This document shows positions 1 through 5,638 of a stretch of 12,293 nucleotides of DNA, in pieces. The first letter of the stretch is position 1; each line of letters begins with the position of its first letter. The stretch comes from Clostridiales bacterium (GTDB lineage Bacteria > Bacillota_A > Clostridia > Lachnospirales > Bianqueaceae). Both the position numbers and the translations under genes were made by a program. The notes under the pieces were generated by a model. It saw only the letters and a list, made by a program, of their open reading frames with translations, made no database searches and was not told where the DNA came from. The stretch is taken from positions 1 to 12,293 of the forward strand of contig JAHZBS010000058.1 of assembly GCA_019423265.1 (NCBI GenBank), in the 5' to 3' direction.

Positions 1-53
1 AAGAACCCGACAGATTTTAAGTCTGTTATGTCTGCCAATTCCATCACAGCGGC
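1..53 (-). tRNA. tRNA-Leu (anticodon UAA), 5' part only
   Basis: Read on the minus strand, the sequence starts GCCGCTG, followed by TG and a D-arm with the tRNA-Leu signature AATTGGCAGAC. The D-stem is closed by ATG/CAT. An anticodon arm ACAGA-CTTAAAA-TCTGT follows, giving anticodon TAA. The variable arm, T-arm and 3' acceptor strand lie beyond the window edge, so acceptor pairing cannot be checked. The same architecture is seen in the complete tRNA-Leu(UAG) at 4839-4919. Confidence 0.9.
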
Positions 54-59
54 AACTCC

Positions 60-93
60 GTCCCGCAAAGGGTCAGACGACACCTTATGGGAC
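60..93 (-). other. Hairpin in the 5' leader of the tRNA-Leu(UAA) transcript
   Basis: The bases GTCCC at one end pair with GGGAC at the other, and the stem continues imperfectly through AAGG/CCTT-type pairs. It lies between the tRNA promoter (-10 at 101-106, so transcription would start near 94) and the mature 5' end at 53. It would form at the very 5' end of the primary transcript. Whether it affects processing or stability is unknown; it may be incidental. Confidence 0.3.
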
Positions 94-100
94 GCAGATT

Positions 101-129
101 ATAATACCATATCCAAGTTTTCTTGTCAA
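101..129 (-). promoter_or_regulatory. Sigma-A promoter of tRNA-Leu(UAA)
   Basis: On the minus strand there is a perfect -35 TTGACA (124-129), a 17-base spacer and a -10 TATTAT (101-106). It sits about 50 bases upstream of the mature tRNA 5' end and points towards it, so the tRNA has its own strong promoter. Confidence 0.8.
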
Positions 130-296
130 GAGTTCCATTGGAAATAAAAGAAGTTCCTGAATGAAAAAGTAAATTCCACGCCTGCCGCTCCCACCGTCCC
201 CATCACCATCCTAACCAGCACACGGAGCGGGAATTGTAAAAGGTGCGCCTTTAAGTTTATTTTAAAATTGATTTCATAATCCCCATTTTTCGTCAT
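126..296 (-). CDS. Possible small ORF (56 aa) coupled to the MATE gene
   Basis: An open frame of 56 codons starts with an ATG that shares one base with the MATE stop codon (TAATG), a geometry typical of stop-start translational coupling. The predicted product is moderately hydrophobic in its middle (LRVLVRMVMGTVGAAG) and ends with an aromatic-rich stretch. I do not recognise a family. There is no clear Shine-Dalgarno sequence before the ATG, and the ORF ends inside the -35 box of the tRNA promoter. It may be random open frame in the tail of the marR-MATE transcript. Confidence 0.2.
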   Translation of the reverse strand: MTKNGDYEINFKINLKAHLLQFPLRVLVRMVMGTVGAAGVEFTFSFRNFFYFQWNS

Positions 297-1606
297 TATC
301 GGAACACAACGCCGTTTCGTTCCGATATGCGGCGCAATACAGCGGCGATCCAAAAACATATCCCTTCCGCAGCCGTAATCGCATACCATACGAAGTTATA
401 TCCGAAAAGCAAGGGCAGAAAGTTAATGCACAAAAAGTTAAAAATAACGCTTCTGCACAGATTGACGGGAATCGCATACTGCGTTCGTTTCGTTGAGAAT
501 AGATAAGCGGCGATGACCGCCGTCGATACGGCAAACACATAATTCAGACAGTATTTCGGTAGAGAACTGCACACAATGGGAATAGACGCTTCATCTGCGC
601 CGAACATAAGACAAAGCGGCTTCCCGACGAAAAAGGTCAGTAAGAAAATAGACAGTCCGCCCGCTAAAGCAATGACCCGTCCGCTGCGGAAATAGTATTT
701 CAGACTTTTCTCGTCTTTTGCCCCATAACTATATCCGTACAGCGGTTGTAATCCGTTGGACAAGCCCCACATCAACGAGGAAAACAGCGAGCTTGCATAG
801 GTAATGACCGAGTATGCATTGACGGCGGCATTGCCCAAATGTCGAATGAGTATATTGTTCATGGAAAATGCCGTAATCGGATTGGCAAGCTGCGAGATCA
901 TTTCCGGCAGACCACGGAGAACAATTTTTCGGTACAGCGAAAATTGCGGCTTGAAACGAACGAATCTTAGATTGCCCTTTTTTCTTATGTAGTGCGTCAA
1001 AACAACCAGTAGTCCAAGCAGATTAGCGCACCCTGTCGCAACCGCAGCTCCTGCAATTCCTTTCTGTAAGGGATAAACCATCAGCCAGTCACCAAAAATG
1101 TTCGCTGCGGCGCAGGTAACGGACATAATAAGAGAAAGCTTCGGGTTGCCGTCGTTCCGTGCAAAGCTGTTCAGGCAGGGACCGATTGTTGTCGGCAGCA
1201 AAAAAACGGAATACCAAAATATATAATCAGAAACCATTTGCAAATAGGTTTCATTCGCTCCGAGAATACCTGCTACCTCTTTGGAAAACAGCGTACCCGC
1301 CAATGTTACAACAGAAAACAGGGCAATATTTGCAGACAGCGAATGCATAAACGCCTTGTTTGCACCGTCAATGTCTCCCCTGCCGAATCGGACGGACGCA
1401 ACGGTAACACCGCCGATATTAAACAGCGTGGCAAATGCCCAGATAATATTGACATAGGGCATGGCAAGGCTGACCGCACCAAGCGCATTAGCTCCAACGC
1501 CGTTTCCGACAAACATTCCGTCCACGATAGTCAGGATAAAGAAACTGACATTACTGAGCATAGCCGGAAGAATATATTTTTTCAGGTTTTTTCTTTGTTC
1601 ATTCAT
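296..1606 (-). CDS. MATE family multidrug/cation antiporter
   Basis: A 436-residue integral membrane protein of the MATE (MOP superfamily) type. These proteins export cationic drugs and metabolites across the cytoplasmic membrane in exchange for Na+ or H+. The length is normal for the family and about twelve hydrophobic segments run through the protein. Family hallmarks are visible: the N-terminal VDGMFVGNGVG region, ARNDGNPKLSL near residue 165, and GLQPLYGYSYGAK in the second half, as in MepA-like members. The start chosen is the ATG overlapping the end of marR by eight bases (ATGAATGA), with AAAGGA upstream. An earlier in-frame ATG would extend it about 17 codons into marR. Co-transcription with the MarR regulator suggests ligand-induced efflux. 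The substrate cannot be read from the sequence. Confidence 0.92.
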   Translation of the reverse strand: MNEQRKNLKKYILPAMLSNVSFFILTIVDGMFVGNGVGANALGAVSLAMPYVNIIWAFATLFNIGGVTVASVRFGRGDIDGANKAFMHSLSANIALFSVVTLAGTLFSKEVAGILGANETYLQMVSDYIFWYSVFLLPTTIGPCLNSFARNDGNPKLSLIMSVTCAAANIFGDWLMVYPLQKGIAGAAVATGCANLLGLLVVLTHYIRKKGNLRFVRFKPQFSLYRKIVLRGLPEMISQLANPITAFSMNNILIRHLGNAAVNAYSVITYASSLFSSLMWGLSNGLQPLYGYSYGAKDEKSLKYYFRSGRVIALAGGLSIFLLTFFVGKPLCLMFGADEASIPIVCSSLPKYCLNYVFAVSTAVIAAYLFSTKRTQYAIPVNLCRSVIFNFLCINFLPLLFGYNFVWYAITAAEGICFWIAAVLRRISERNGVVFR

Positions 1607-2087
1607 TGATATTACCATTTCCTTTTTCGCCTGTGGTTTCATCATTTTTGCTGCCAAACTCCTTTTTTAGCAGCACATACTGCTTTTCATAGAGCGCAAC
1701 AAATGTATCAAGTTCCTTTTCGGACATCTGTAAATACGCCCGTTCCTCAGCAAGATACAGAGGAAGAATATTTTTTTCACAAAAAGCAAGACCGCTTTCG
1801 GTTAAATGAATTGCTTTCCGGTTGCGTGTACCGGGGATTACTTTAAGCACAACATATCCGTTTTTAATAAGACTTGTAATCGCAGAATTGACCGTTTGAC
1901 GCGGGTATTGCCACGCTTCGCAGAGGTCGTATTGCGTAAAGGTTTCTTCCGCACCGAAAATCGAATATAAAATCCAGAGTGCCGTCTCGGATATTCCAAG
2001 ACGGACGGCTTCCTCGTGATACAAACTGTTGATTTTCTTTTTTGCATTGCTAAGCATAAACAGTTGACTTTTTAACTGAGCATTCAT
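1599..2087 (-). CDS. MarR family transcriptional regulator
   Basis: A 162-residue winged helix-turn-helix protein. The dimerisation helix is about residues 1-30, the HTH about 51-78 (TQYDLCEAW then PRQTVNSAITSLIKNGYV), the wing about 82-96 (PGTRNRKAIHLT), and the C-terminal dimerisation helices follow. MarR proteins usually repress their own operon and release DNA on binding a small ligand. Here the promoter just upstream carries palindromes overlapping the -10 and spacer, and a MATE pump follows with an eight-base overlap, so repression of this pump operon is the natural reading. The start at 2087 has GAAGGAG eight bases upstream. The open frame runs further upstream through the promoter and a terminator hairpin, so longer starts are excluded. 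Confidence 0.9.
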   Translation of the reverse strand: MNAQLKSQLFMLSNAKKKINSLYHEEAVRLGISETALWILYSIFGAEETFTQYDLCEAWQYPRQTVNSAITSLIKNGYVVLKVIPGTRNRKAIHLTESGLAFCEKNILPLYLAEERAYLQMSEKELDTFVALYEKQYVLLKKEFGSKNDETTGEKGNGNINE

Positions 2088-2103
2088 ATTGGTTTCTCCT
2101 TCG

Positions 2104-2123
2104 AGTGTCCGAAAACGGATACT
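2104..2123. promoter_or_regulatory. Palindromic operator candidate 1 (MarR site)
   Basis: An 8-4-8 inverted repeat, AGTGTCCG-aaaa-CGGATACT, with one mismatch between arms. It lies between the -10 box and the marR ribosome site, around or just after the expected transcription start. Its half-site recurs in the neighbouring site at 2131-2150. Size and placement fit a MarR dimer operator, but binding by this protein is inferred. Confidence 0.65.
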
Positions 2124-2127
2124 ATGT

Positions 2128-2156
2128 ATTATAATCCGACACCGGACACTTGTCAA
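2128..2156 (-). promoter_or_regulatory. Perfect consensus sigma-A promoter of marR-MATE
   Basis: On the minus strand there is TTGACA (2151-2156), a 17-base spacer and TATAAT (2128-2133), an exact match to consensus at optimal spacing. Such a strong promoter generally needs tight repression, and palindromes occupy its spacer and its downstream side. Confidence 0.9.
2131..2150. promoter_or_regulatory. Operator candidate 2, inside the marR promoter spacer
   Basis: This is a second copy of the CGGACACT half-site facing a weaker ATAATCCG half with a four-base centre. It occupies the whole -35/-10 spacer and overlaps the -10 box. A protein bound here would block RNA polymerase directly. One arm is well conserved with site 1 and the other only in its inner TCCG. 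Confidence 0.55.
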
Positions 2157-2224
2157 TAGGTACACAGAATATGTCACACAACTTTCACCTTTATGGAGAG
2201 ACATCAAGATGAATTGCCATATAC

Positions 2225-2266
2225 AAAAATCAGCAGGGTGATACAATATCATCCCTGCTGATTTTT
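2225..2266 (-). terminator. Long hairpin terminator beyond cysK
   Basis: A 14-bp perfect stem, AAAAATCAGCAGGG against CCCTGCTGATTTTT, with a further inner TGATA/TATCA pairing in the loop. A-runs on one side and T-runs on the other make it usable as a rho-independent terminator in both directions. It lies downstream of cysK (stop at 2408) and upstream of the marR promoter, so it insulates marR from cysK transcription. Confidence 0.75.
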
Positions 2267-2407
2267 CTTTCAAATACCTTGCGTGACGATGTCCCCATAG
2301 GCCGAGTGCCTTTGCTGATGCCCGTTAGTTGTGTTTCATTGATGTTTTCCAGTTATCTCCCTATCGGGCGTTGCCTTGCCTTTTCGCTCTTTTCCGACAG
2401 GCTGGTT
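2267..2407. other. Gene-free spacer between cysK stop and terminator; possible coding remnant
   Basis: About 140 bases with no complete gene. On the minus strand, fragmentary open stretches look more like worn coding sequence than a normal 3' spacer, for example one reading PVGKERKGKATPDREITGKH before a stop, with another stretch in a different frame after it. I cannot assign a family. Together with the adjacent hairpin and the marR-MATE pair it could be debris of a mobile element, but nothing in the sequence proves this. Confidence 0.25.
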
Positions 2408-3337
2408 TTAGGAAAACATAGGGGTGGACAGATACCGATCCCCTGTGTCGGGCAGTAAAACCACGATCCTTTTGCCCGCATTCTCATCCCTCCGAGCCAG
2501 CTGAACGGCAGCCCAAAGCGCCGCCCCCGCAGAGATCCCCACTAAAATTCCTTCCTGTTGGGCAATATCGCGCCCTGCCTGAAACGCATCCTCATCCTGG
2601 ACCGGAATCACCTCATCATATATATCCACATTCAAAATATCCGGTATAAAACCAGCACCGATCCCTTGAATATTGTGTACTCCCGCTGTGCCCTCCGACA
2701 AAACCGGCGAGGTTGCCGGCTCCACGGCGACAACCTGAATGGCCGGATTCTGTGATTTGAGATATTCGCCCGTTCCGGTTATGGTTCCCCCTGTGCCGAC
2801 TCCCGCTACAAAAATATCCACCTCTCCATCGGTATCCTGCCAGATCTCTGGGCCAGTGGTAGCTCTGTGGACAGCTGGATTGGCCGGATTGACAAACTGA
2901 CCTGGGATGAAGGCTCCTTCGATCTCATTCGCTAGCTCCTGTGCCTTCTCGATTGCTCCCCTCATGCCCTTAGCCCCGTCTGTCAAGACTAGCTCCGCAC
3001 CATAGGCTTTGAGTAGGTTTCTCCGCTCAACGCTCATCGTCTCGGGCATCGTCAGAATGACACGGTAGCCCTCCACCGCTGCCACCGCCGCTAAGCCAAT
3101 GCCTGTATTTCCGCTGGTGGGCTCGATAATCACAGAGCCCTCGTGCAATACACCCTTTGCCTTGGCATCCTCCAGCATTGCCTTGGCGACCCGATCCTTA
3201 ACGCTGCCCGCAGGATTGAGATACTCGAGTTTTGCCAGAATCTTAGCCTTTAGCCCCAACTGCGCCTCATAATGGGTCAATTCAACCAAAGGCGTGCTGC
3301 CGATTATTTCTTTGATGCTGCCGTATATCCTTGCCAT
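2408..3337 (-). CDS. cysK: Cysteine synthase A (O-acetylserine sulfhydrylase)
   Basis: A cytoplasmic PLP enzyme of 309 residues, normal length, that makes L-cysteine from O-acetyl-L-serine and sulfide. The PLP lysine is Lys47 in NPAGSVKDR. The substrate/cofactor loop [11 protein letters not shown] is at 73-83, the phosphate-binding [10 protein letters not shown] near 180, and the C-terminal [11 protein letters not shown] near 270. The start at 3337 follows AGGAGG with seven bases of spacing; an upstream in-frame ATG would add eleven residues with no family match. It follows the small acidic gene by 25 bases and shares its promoter at 3735-3763. No T-box or other leader control is visible in the short upstream region. 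CysK and CysM overlap in function, but this sequence reads as the CysK type. Confidence 0.93.
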   Translation of the reverse strand: MARIYGSIKEIIGSTPLVELTHYEAQLGLKAKILAKLEYLNPAGSVKDRVAKAMLEDAKAKGVLHEGSVIIEPTSGNTGIGLAAVAAVEGYRVILTMPETMSVERRNLLKAYGAELVLTDGAKGMRGAIEKAQELANEIEGAFIPGQFVNPANPAVHRATTGPEIWQDTDGEVDIFVAGVGTGGTITGTGEYLKSQNPAIQVVAVEPATSPVLSEGTAGVHNIQGIGAGFIPDILNVDIYDEVIPVQDEDAFQAGRDIAQQEGILVGISAGAALWAAVQLARRDENAGKRIVVLLPDTGDRYLSTPMFS

Positions 3338-3362
3338 TTCAAGTCCTCCTTCTATGGCGTGT

Positions 3363-3701
3363 TTATGCAAAGTCTACGCACAGATCGCCTTCATCGTCGT
3401 AATAGACCATAACCTCTGAAACCTGTGCGATATCGATGGCTTCCCAAATGCTTTCCCCGCCATCCTCATCCACGAGCTTCAGCTTCCAGTATCGCCAGCA
3501 TTGCTGGGCATCCAGCAGGATCTCACGGTCGTCGCCGTCTTCCATCGCCTTCCCGTCTTCTAGATAATCAACGCCCCAGTCGCTGTCCGCCATGGGAACC
3601 GCGTAGATTTCAGTGATGCACATCCCCATCCGATTGAGCAGAGTAAATTCCATGCTGCACTCCGGTGCATCCTGCAAAATTTCGTCCATTGGATTTTTCA
3701 A
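3363..3701 (-). CDS. Small acidic protein of unknown function (112 aa)
   Basis: A soluble-looking, strongly acidic protein with no signal peptide or membrane segment. The order of features ([18 protein letters not shown], then [10 protein letters not shown], a DDREILLD stretch, and a final [18 protein letters not shown]) resembles a widespread single-domain beta-rich family of unknown function with an N-x-G-x-x-I-x-E-x-Y ... W-G-x-D-x-L pattern. That match is from memory of the pattern. The start is TTG at 3701, supported by GGGGG about eight bases upstream. The first in-frame ATG, at codon 5, would lie too far from that site. It stands directly before cysK in the same transcription unit, but a role in cysteine synthesis is not implied by the sequence. 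Confidence 0.75.
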   Translation of the reverse strand: MKNPMDEILQDAPECSMEFTLLNRMGMCITEIYAVPMADSDWGVDYLEDGKAMEDGDDREILLDAQQCWRYWKLKLVDEDGGESIWEAIDIAQVSEVMVYYDDEGDLCVDFA

Positions 3702-3734
3702 CGCCGCTGCCCCCTTTCATCAGGTTCTATCTGT

Positions 3735-3763
3735 ATTCTATCACCCTGAGATAAGGAAAGCAA
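3735..3763 (-). promoter_or_regulatory. Promoter of the small acidic gene and cysK
   Basis: On the minus strand there is -35 TTGCTT (3758-3763), a 17-base spacer ending in TGA, and -10 TAGAAT (3735-3740), giving an extended -10 element. It lies in the 81-base gap after the Nudix gene, so cysK can be transcribed independently of that gene. Confidence 0.6.
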
Positions 3764-3782
3764 TGAATTTTTATGGCGATTT

Positions 3783-4253
3783 CTATATTGACTCGATATA
3801 TCTCTCGTCAGCGGTTCCTTTAAAATCTAGATACGTTGTATAGCTGACGCCCGAGTGGAAGCGCATAATCTGCCCCCGCAGCGTGGCCGGATATAGCGGT
3901 TGTTCCAGCAAGGTCTCAATATCAAGCCATTTCGTCTCGATCAGTTCCCCGCAGTCTTGCTCCATCTGTCCCCTGCCGCCAATATACTCGCACATAAATA
4001 CGAACTCCACGCAGTGAAACACCCCTCCGTGGGGCCCCTCATACAGAAACACTAATTCTTCCGGGACCACGAACACCCCTAGCTCATCGACTACCTCTCG
4101 ACTCAGCGCATCCGGCAGGGATTCGTCTTCCCTCTGCCATCCTCCTGGCAAGACATAGTATGTCCTGTTGTCGGCCTCTTTTATCTTGACTACAAGTAAC
4201 CTGCCATCCTCGATAATCAATGCCTTCGCTGAATTTCTAATTCCCTTAGCCAT
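3783..4253 (-). CDS. Nudix hydrolase
   Basis: A 156-residue cytoplasmic Nudix (MutT-like) pyrophosphohydrolase; these cleave nucleoside diphosphates linked to a variable group X. The Nudix box spans residues 38-60: G38, five residues, E44, seven residues, R52-E53, then V-V-D-E-L-G-V. Asp56 stands where the family usually has the first of two glutamates, and Glu57 is kept. The start at 4253 gives the typical N-terminus MAKGIRNSAKALII and has GGAGG close upstream. A start 12 codons earlier is possible but has a weaker ribosome site. Substrate cannot be deduced. It has its own promoter at 4349-4378, which lies partly in a repeat element. Confidence 0.9.
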   Translation of the reverse strand: MAKGIRNSAKALIIEDGRLLVVKIKEADNRTYYVLPGGWQREDESLPDALSREVVDELGVFVVPEELVFLYEGPHGGVFHCVEFVFMCEYIGGRGQMEQDCGELIETKWLDIETLLEQPLYPATLRGQIMRFHSGVSYTTYLDFKGTADERYIESI

Positions 4254-4348
4254 ATACCCTCCAGCGCGCAACGCTTTTGTCCTGTTCATACGACTACAGA
4301 TTCTCTTTCCAGTCCTTATATTGCATACTACGGTTCATTTTTTCATAA
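4254..4348 (-). other. 5' leader of the Nudix gene
   Basis: About 90 untranslated bases between the promoter at 4349-4378 and the chosen start. I see no hairpin, riboswitch or T-box signature in it. Confidence 0.5.
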
Positions 4349-4378
4349 AGTATAACACTATAGGAATGATACTGTCAA
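4349..4378 (-). promoter_or_regulatory. Promoter of the Nudix gene, reading out of the repeat element
   Basis: On the minus strand there is a perfect -35 TTGACA (4373-4378), an 18-base spacer and -10 TATACT (4349-4354). The -10 is formed by the outer end of the left inverted repeat and the -35 lies inside the element, so the element appears to donate the promoter. Confidence 0.75.
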
Positions 4379-4395
4379 GAAGAATAAGTGTGATT

Positions 4396-4415
4396 TTTGT
4401 ATATAATTATACAAA
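4396..4415. repeat. Perfect 20-bp palindrome
   Basis: An 8-4-8 inverted repeat, TTTGTATA-taat-TATACAAA, near the left end of the element and just upstream of the Nudix -35 box. It could be an operator or a structural part of the element. Its centre contains a TATAAT on the plus strand, but no matching -35 is present. Confidence 0.6.
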
Positions 4416-4455
4416 GAGGAAAATTTGAGAGAGAAAAAAAGATGAAAAAGTCAAG

Positions 4456-4557
4456 ATATGCTCTCTATATAGAGCATATTCTGTGAATATTTGTAAACGA
4501 TTTTCTATATATACGGAAAATCCAGTTAAAAATGGAATGTTCTTCCTCCATTTCTGG
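4456..4557. repeat. Run of three consecutive hairpins inside the element
   Basis: Three inverted repeats follow one another almost without gaps: ATATGCTCT/AGAGCATAT (4456-4479, six-base loop), GATTTTC/GAAAATC (4499-4522, ten-base loop), and a two-step stem made of CCAG/CTGG enclosing AAATGGA/TCCATTT (4522-4557). All arms are perfect. Such density is unusual for a spacer and suggests folding as single-stranded DNA or RNA. No known RNA family is recognised. Confidence 0.55.
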
Positions 4558-4695
4558 TCAAAGGAGACGTCGTTTTGATTTGAGCATCACGGGTTTAGGG
4601 CTATGATTCATTTTATTATGGTCAAAAGCCTCGTCAAGTCGATGAAAATATAATATTACAAAGTTTAATAAAGTGTAGATCCTATAGTGTTATAC

Positions 4696-4790
4696 CTCAT
4701 GATGCATCTGACGTTTTTAAATCGAGTCGGAGGACATTTCCCTGATCGGATCACTTGCTATTTATCTGCAAATCGCTCCAACCAAAATCA
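4696..4790. other. Spacer between repeat element and tRNA terminator
   Basis: I see no gene, promoter or repeat in these roughly 95 bases. The only open frame across it runs into the tRNA gene and is not credible. Confidence 0.5.
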
Positions 4791-4834
4791 AAAAGCACAA
4801 CACGTGAGTTCAACCCTCACAATGTCGTGCTTTT
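4791..4834 (-). terminator. Terminator of tRNA-Leu(UAG)
   Basis: A strong hairpin starts four bases beyond the tRNA 3' end. AAAAGCAC pairs with GTGCTTTT, an inner ACA/TGT and a 5-bp GTGAG/CTCAC stem follow, and the loop is seven bases. On the minus strand it is followed by TTTTTGATTTTGG. The short tRNA unit therefore ends here, and so would read-through from the glycan operon. Confidence 0.85.
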
Positions 4835-4838
4835 CCTA

Positions 4839-4919
4839 TGCGGATGAAGGGACTCGAACCCCCACGCCGAAGGCGCTAGATCCTAAGTCTAGTGCGTCTG
4901 CCAATTCCGCCACATCCGC
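4839..4919 (-). tRNA. tRNA-Leu (anticodon UAG)
   Basis: A complete class II tRNA of 81 bases without an encoded CCA. The acceptor is GCGGATG/CATCCGC with discriminator A, the D-arm carries AATTGGCAGAC, and the anticodon arm is CTAGA-CTTAGGA-TCTAG, giving anticodon TAG. The long variable arm GCGCC-TTCG-GCG is followed by a T-arm with loop TTCGAGT. It has its own promoter and terminator and lies directly downstream of the HAD gene. Confidence 0.97.
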
Positions 4920-4937
4920 ATTCAAACCAACGGTATT

Positions 4938-4966
4938 ACGATACCACATTTTGTATCAGATGTCAA
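4938..4966 (-). promoter_or_regulatory. Promoter of tRNA-Leu(UAG)
   Basis: On the minus strand there is a perfect -35 TTGACA (4961-4966), a 17-base spacer ending in TGG, and -10 TATCGT (4938-4943), which counts as an extended -10. It starts 22 bases after the HAD stop codon, and no terminator separates the two, so the glycan operon may also read into the tRNA. Confidence 0.7.
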
Positions 4967-4987
4967 CAAGTTTTGAGACTTTTCCAT

Positions 4988-5638
4988 CTACCCTCGGCTG
5001 AGCAGCCTTCCAATCTCCTCCGCCGTCTCCGCTGTCATGGCCGCTCCCGCCTCTATCGCCGCCTCTCGGTCCTGAAATCCGAACCCGTATGTGACGGCCA
5101 AAAAGGTCACACCGGCCTGCGCCGCGCCAACCGCATCATACGCGCTATCCCCCACTAAAACCGTCTCGTCGCCGGAGACGTTTGCATACCGCATACACCG
5201 CTTAATCAGATCGGATTTTGTCGCGCTATCCCCCTCATCCATGCCGCACACCACATCAAAATAGGGGAGAAGCCCCTGCCTTCGCAGCATGTCCTCTGCG
5301 AAGATTTCTCTTTTTAGGGTGGCAACGCCGAGAAAATAGCCCGCTTCTCTGAGCTGCCTAAGCGTCCCCTCCATCCCCTCATACACCTCGGCCTGGTCCT
5401 TTCCTTTTCTGGCATAGTAGTCCCGGTAATACGCCACTGCCCGCGGGATTTGCGCCGGATTCATGTCCCAAAACTGCTGGAATGCATAGGGGAGCGGTGA
5501 ACCGATGGCCTGGTACACCGTTGCAGCGCCGCCAAACTCCACGCCCATCCTCTCCGACACCCACTGATATGCGTTGAAAATCCCTTCATACGAGTTCACC
5601 AATGTCCCATCCATGTCAAATACGATACATTTATACAT
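4988..5638 (-). CDS. HAD-superfamily phosphatase (Gph-like)
   Basis: A 216-residue cytoplasmic HAD hydrolase with the alpha-helical cap of the phosphoglycolate phosphatase-like group. Motif I is FDMDGTLVNS (nucleophile Asp8, acid/base Asp10), motif II Thr107 in GVATLK, motif III Lys141 in SATKSD, and motif IV Asp164 and Asp168 in LVGDSAYD. All catalytic positions are intact. The start at 5638 lies eight bases inside the aldolase end, with GGGGG in front. It is the last gene of the glycan operon, after an aldolase and a CMP-ulosonate synthetase, so it probably removes a phosphate from an intermediate of that pathway, much as KdsC does in Kdo synthesis. KdsC itself is a different, capless HAD type. 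The substrate is inferred only. Confidence 0.9.
   Translation of the reverse strand: MYKCIVFDMDGTLVNSYEGIFNAYQWVSERMGVEFGGAATVYQAIGSPLPYAFQQFWDMNPAQIPRAVAYYRDYYARKGKDQAEVYEGMEGTLRQLREAGYFLGVATLKREIFAEDMLRRQGLLPYFDVVCGMDEGDSATKSDLIKRCMRYANVSGDETVLVGDSAYDAVGAAQAGVTFLAVTYGFGFQDREAAIEAGAAMTAETAEEIGRLLSRG

Larger units (their letters stand above)
4350..4695. mobile_element. MITE-like segment with 16-bp terminal inverted repeats
   Basis: GTATAACACTATAGGA at 4350-4365 is repeated as an exact reverse complement at 4680-4695. The 346 bases between the outer ends are AT-rich, contain no gene, and hold several perfect small palindromes, a pattern expected of a miniature inverted-repeat element. No transposase is present, so it would be mobilised in trans if at all. 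I see no convincing target-site duplication next to the ends; the flanks share only a loosely placed TCAT. A degenerate insertion sequence or a structured RNA region are alternatives. Confidence 0.5.

Noticed and set aside
190..235. CCGCTCC/GGAGCGG inverted repeat as a MATE terminator
   Set aside because: The loop is about 30 bases and no T-run follows on the minus strand, so it does not look like a rho-independent terminator.
2088..2273. N-terminal extension of the MarR ORF to 224 residues
   Set aside because: The extension is read through a 14-bp terminator hairpin and a perfect promoter. The AGGAG site and family start both favour 2087.
4442..4486. Plus-strand 14-codon ORF (MKKSRYALYIEHIL) that could be a leader peptide
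   Set aside because: A purine-rich stretch precedes the ATG, but there is no proper plus-strand promoter and no gene downstream on that strand. The codons coincide with a hairpin of the repeat element.
4804..4820. T-arm-like stem-loop (GTGAG-TTCAACC-CTCAC), hinting at a second tRNA on the plus strand
   Set aside because: No acceptor, anticodon or D-arm fits around it. The whole stretch is better explained as the terminator of the minus-strand tRNA-Leu.
1..4919. Region between two tRNA-Leu genes as an integrated island with tRNA-derived attachment sites
   Set aside because: The anticodons and acceptor sequences differ, the 5' rather than the 3' end of the left tRNA faces the region, and no integrase or direct repeat of a tRNA 3' end is present.
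4687..5001. Plus-strand 104-codon ORF
   Set aside because: It runs antisense through the tRNA terminator, the tRNA gene and the tRNA promoter, so it is a chance open frame.
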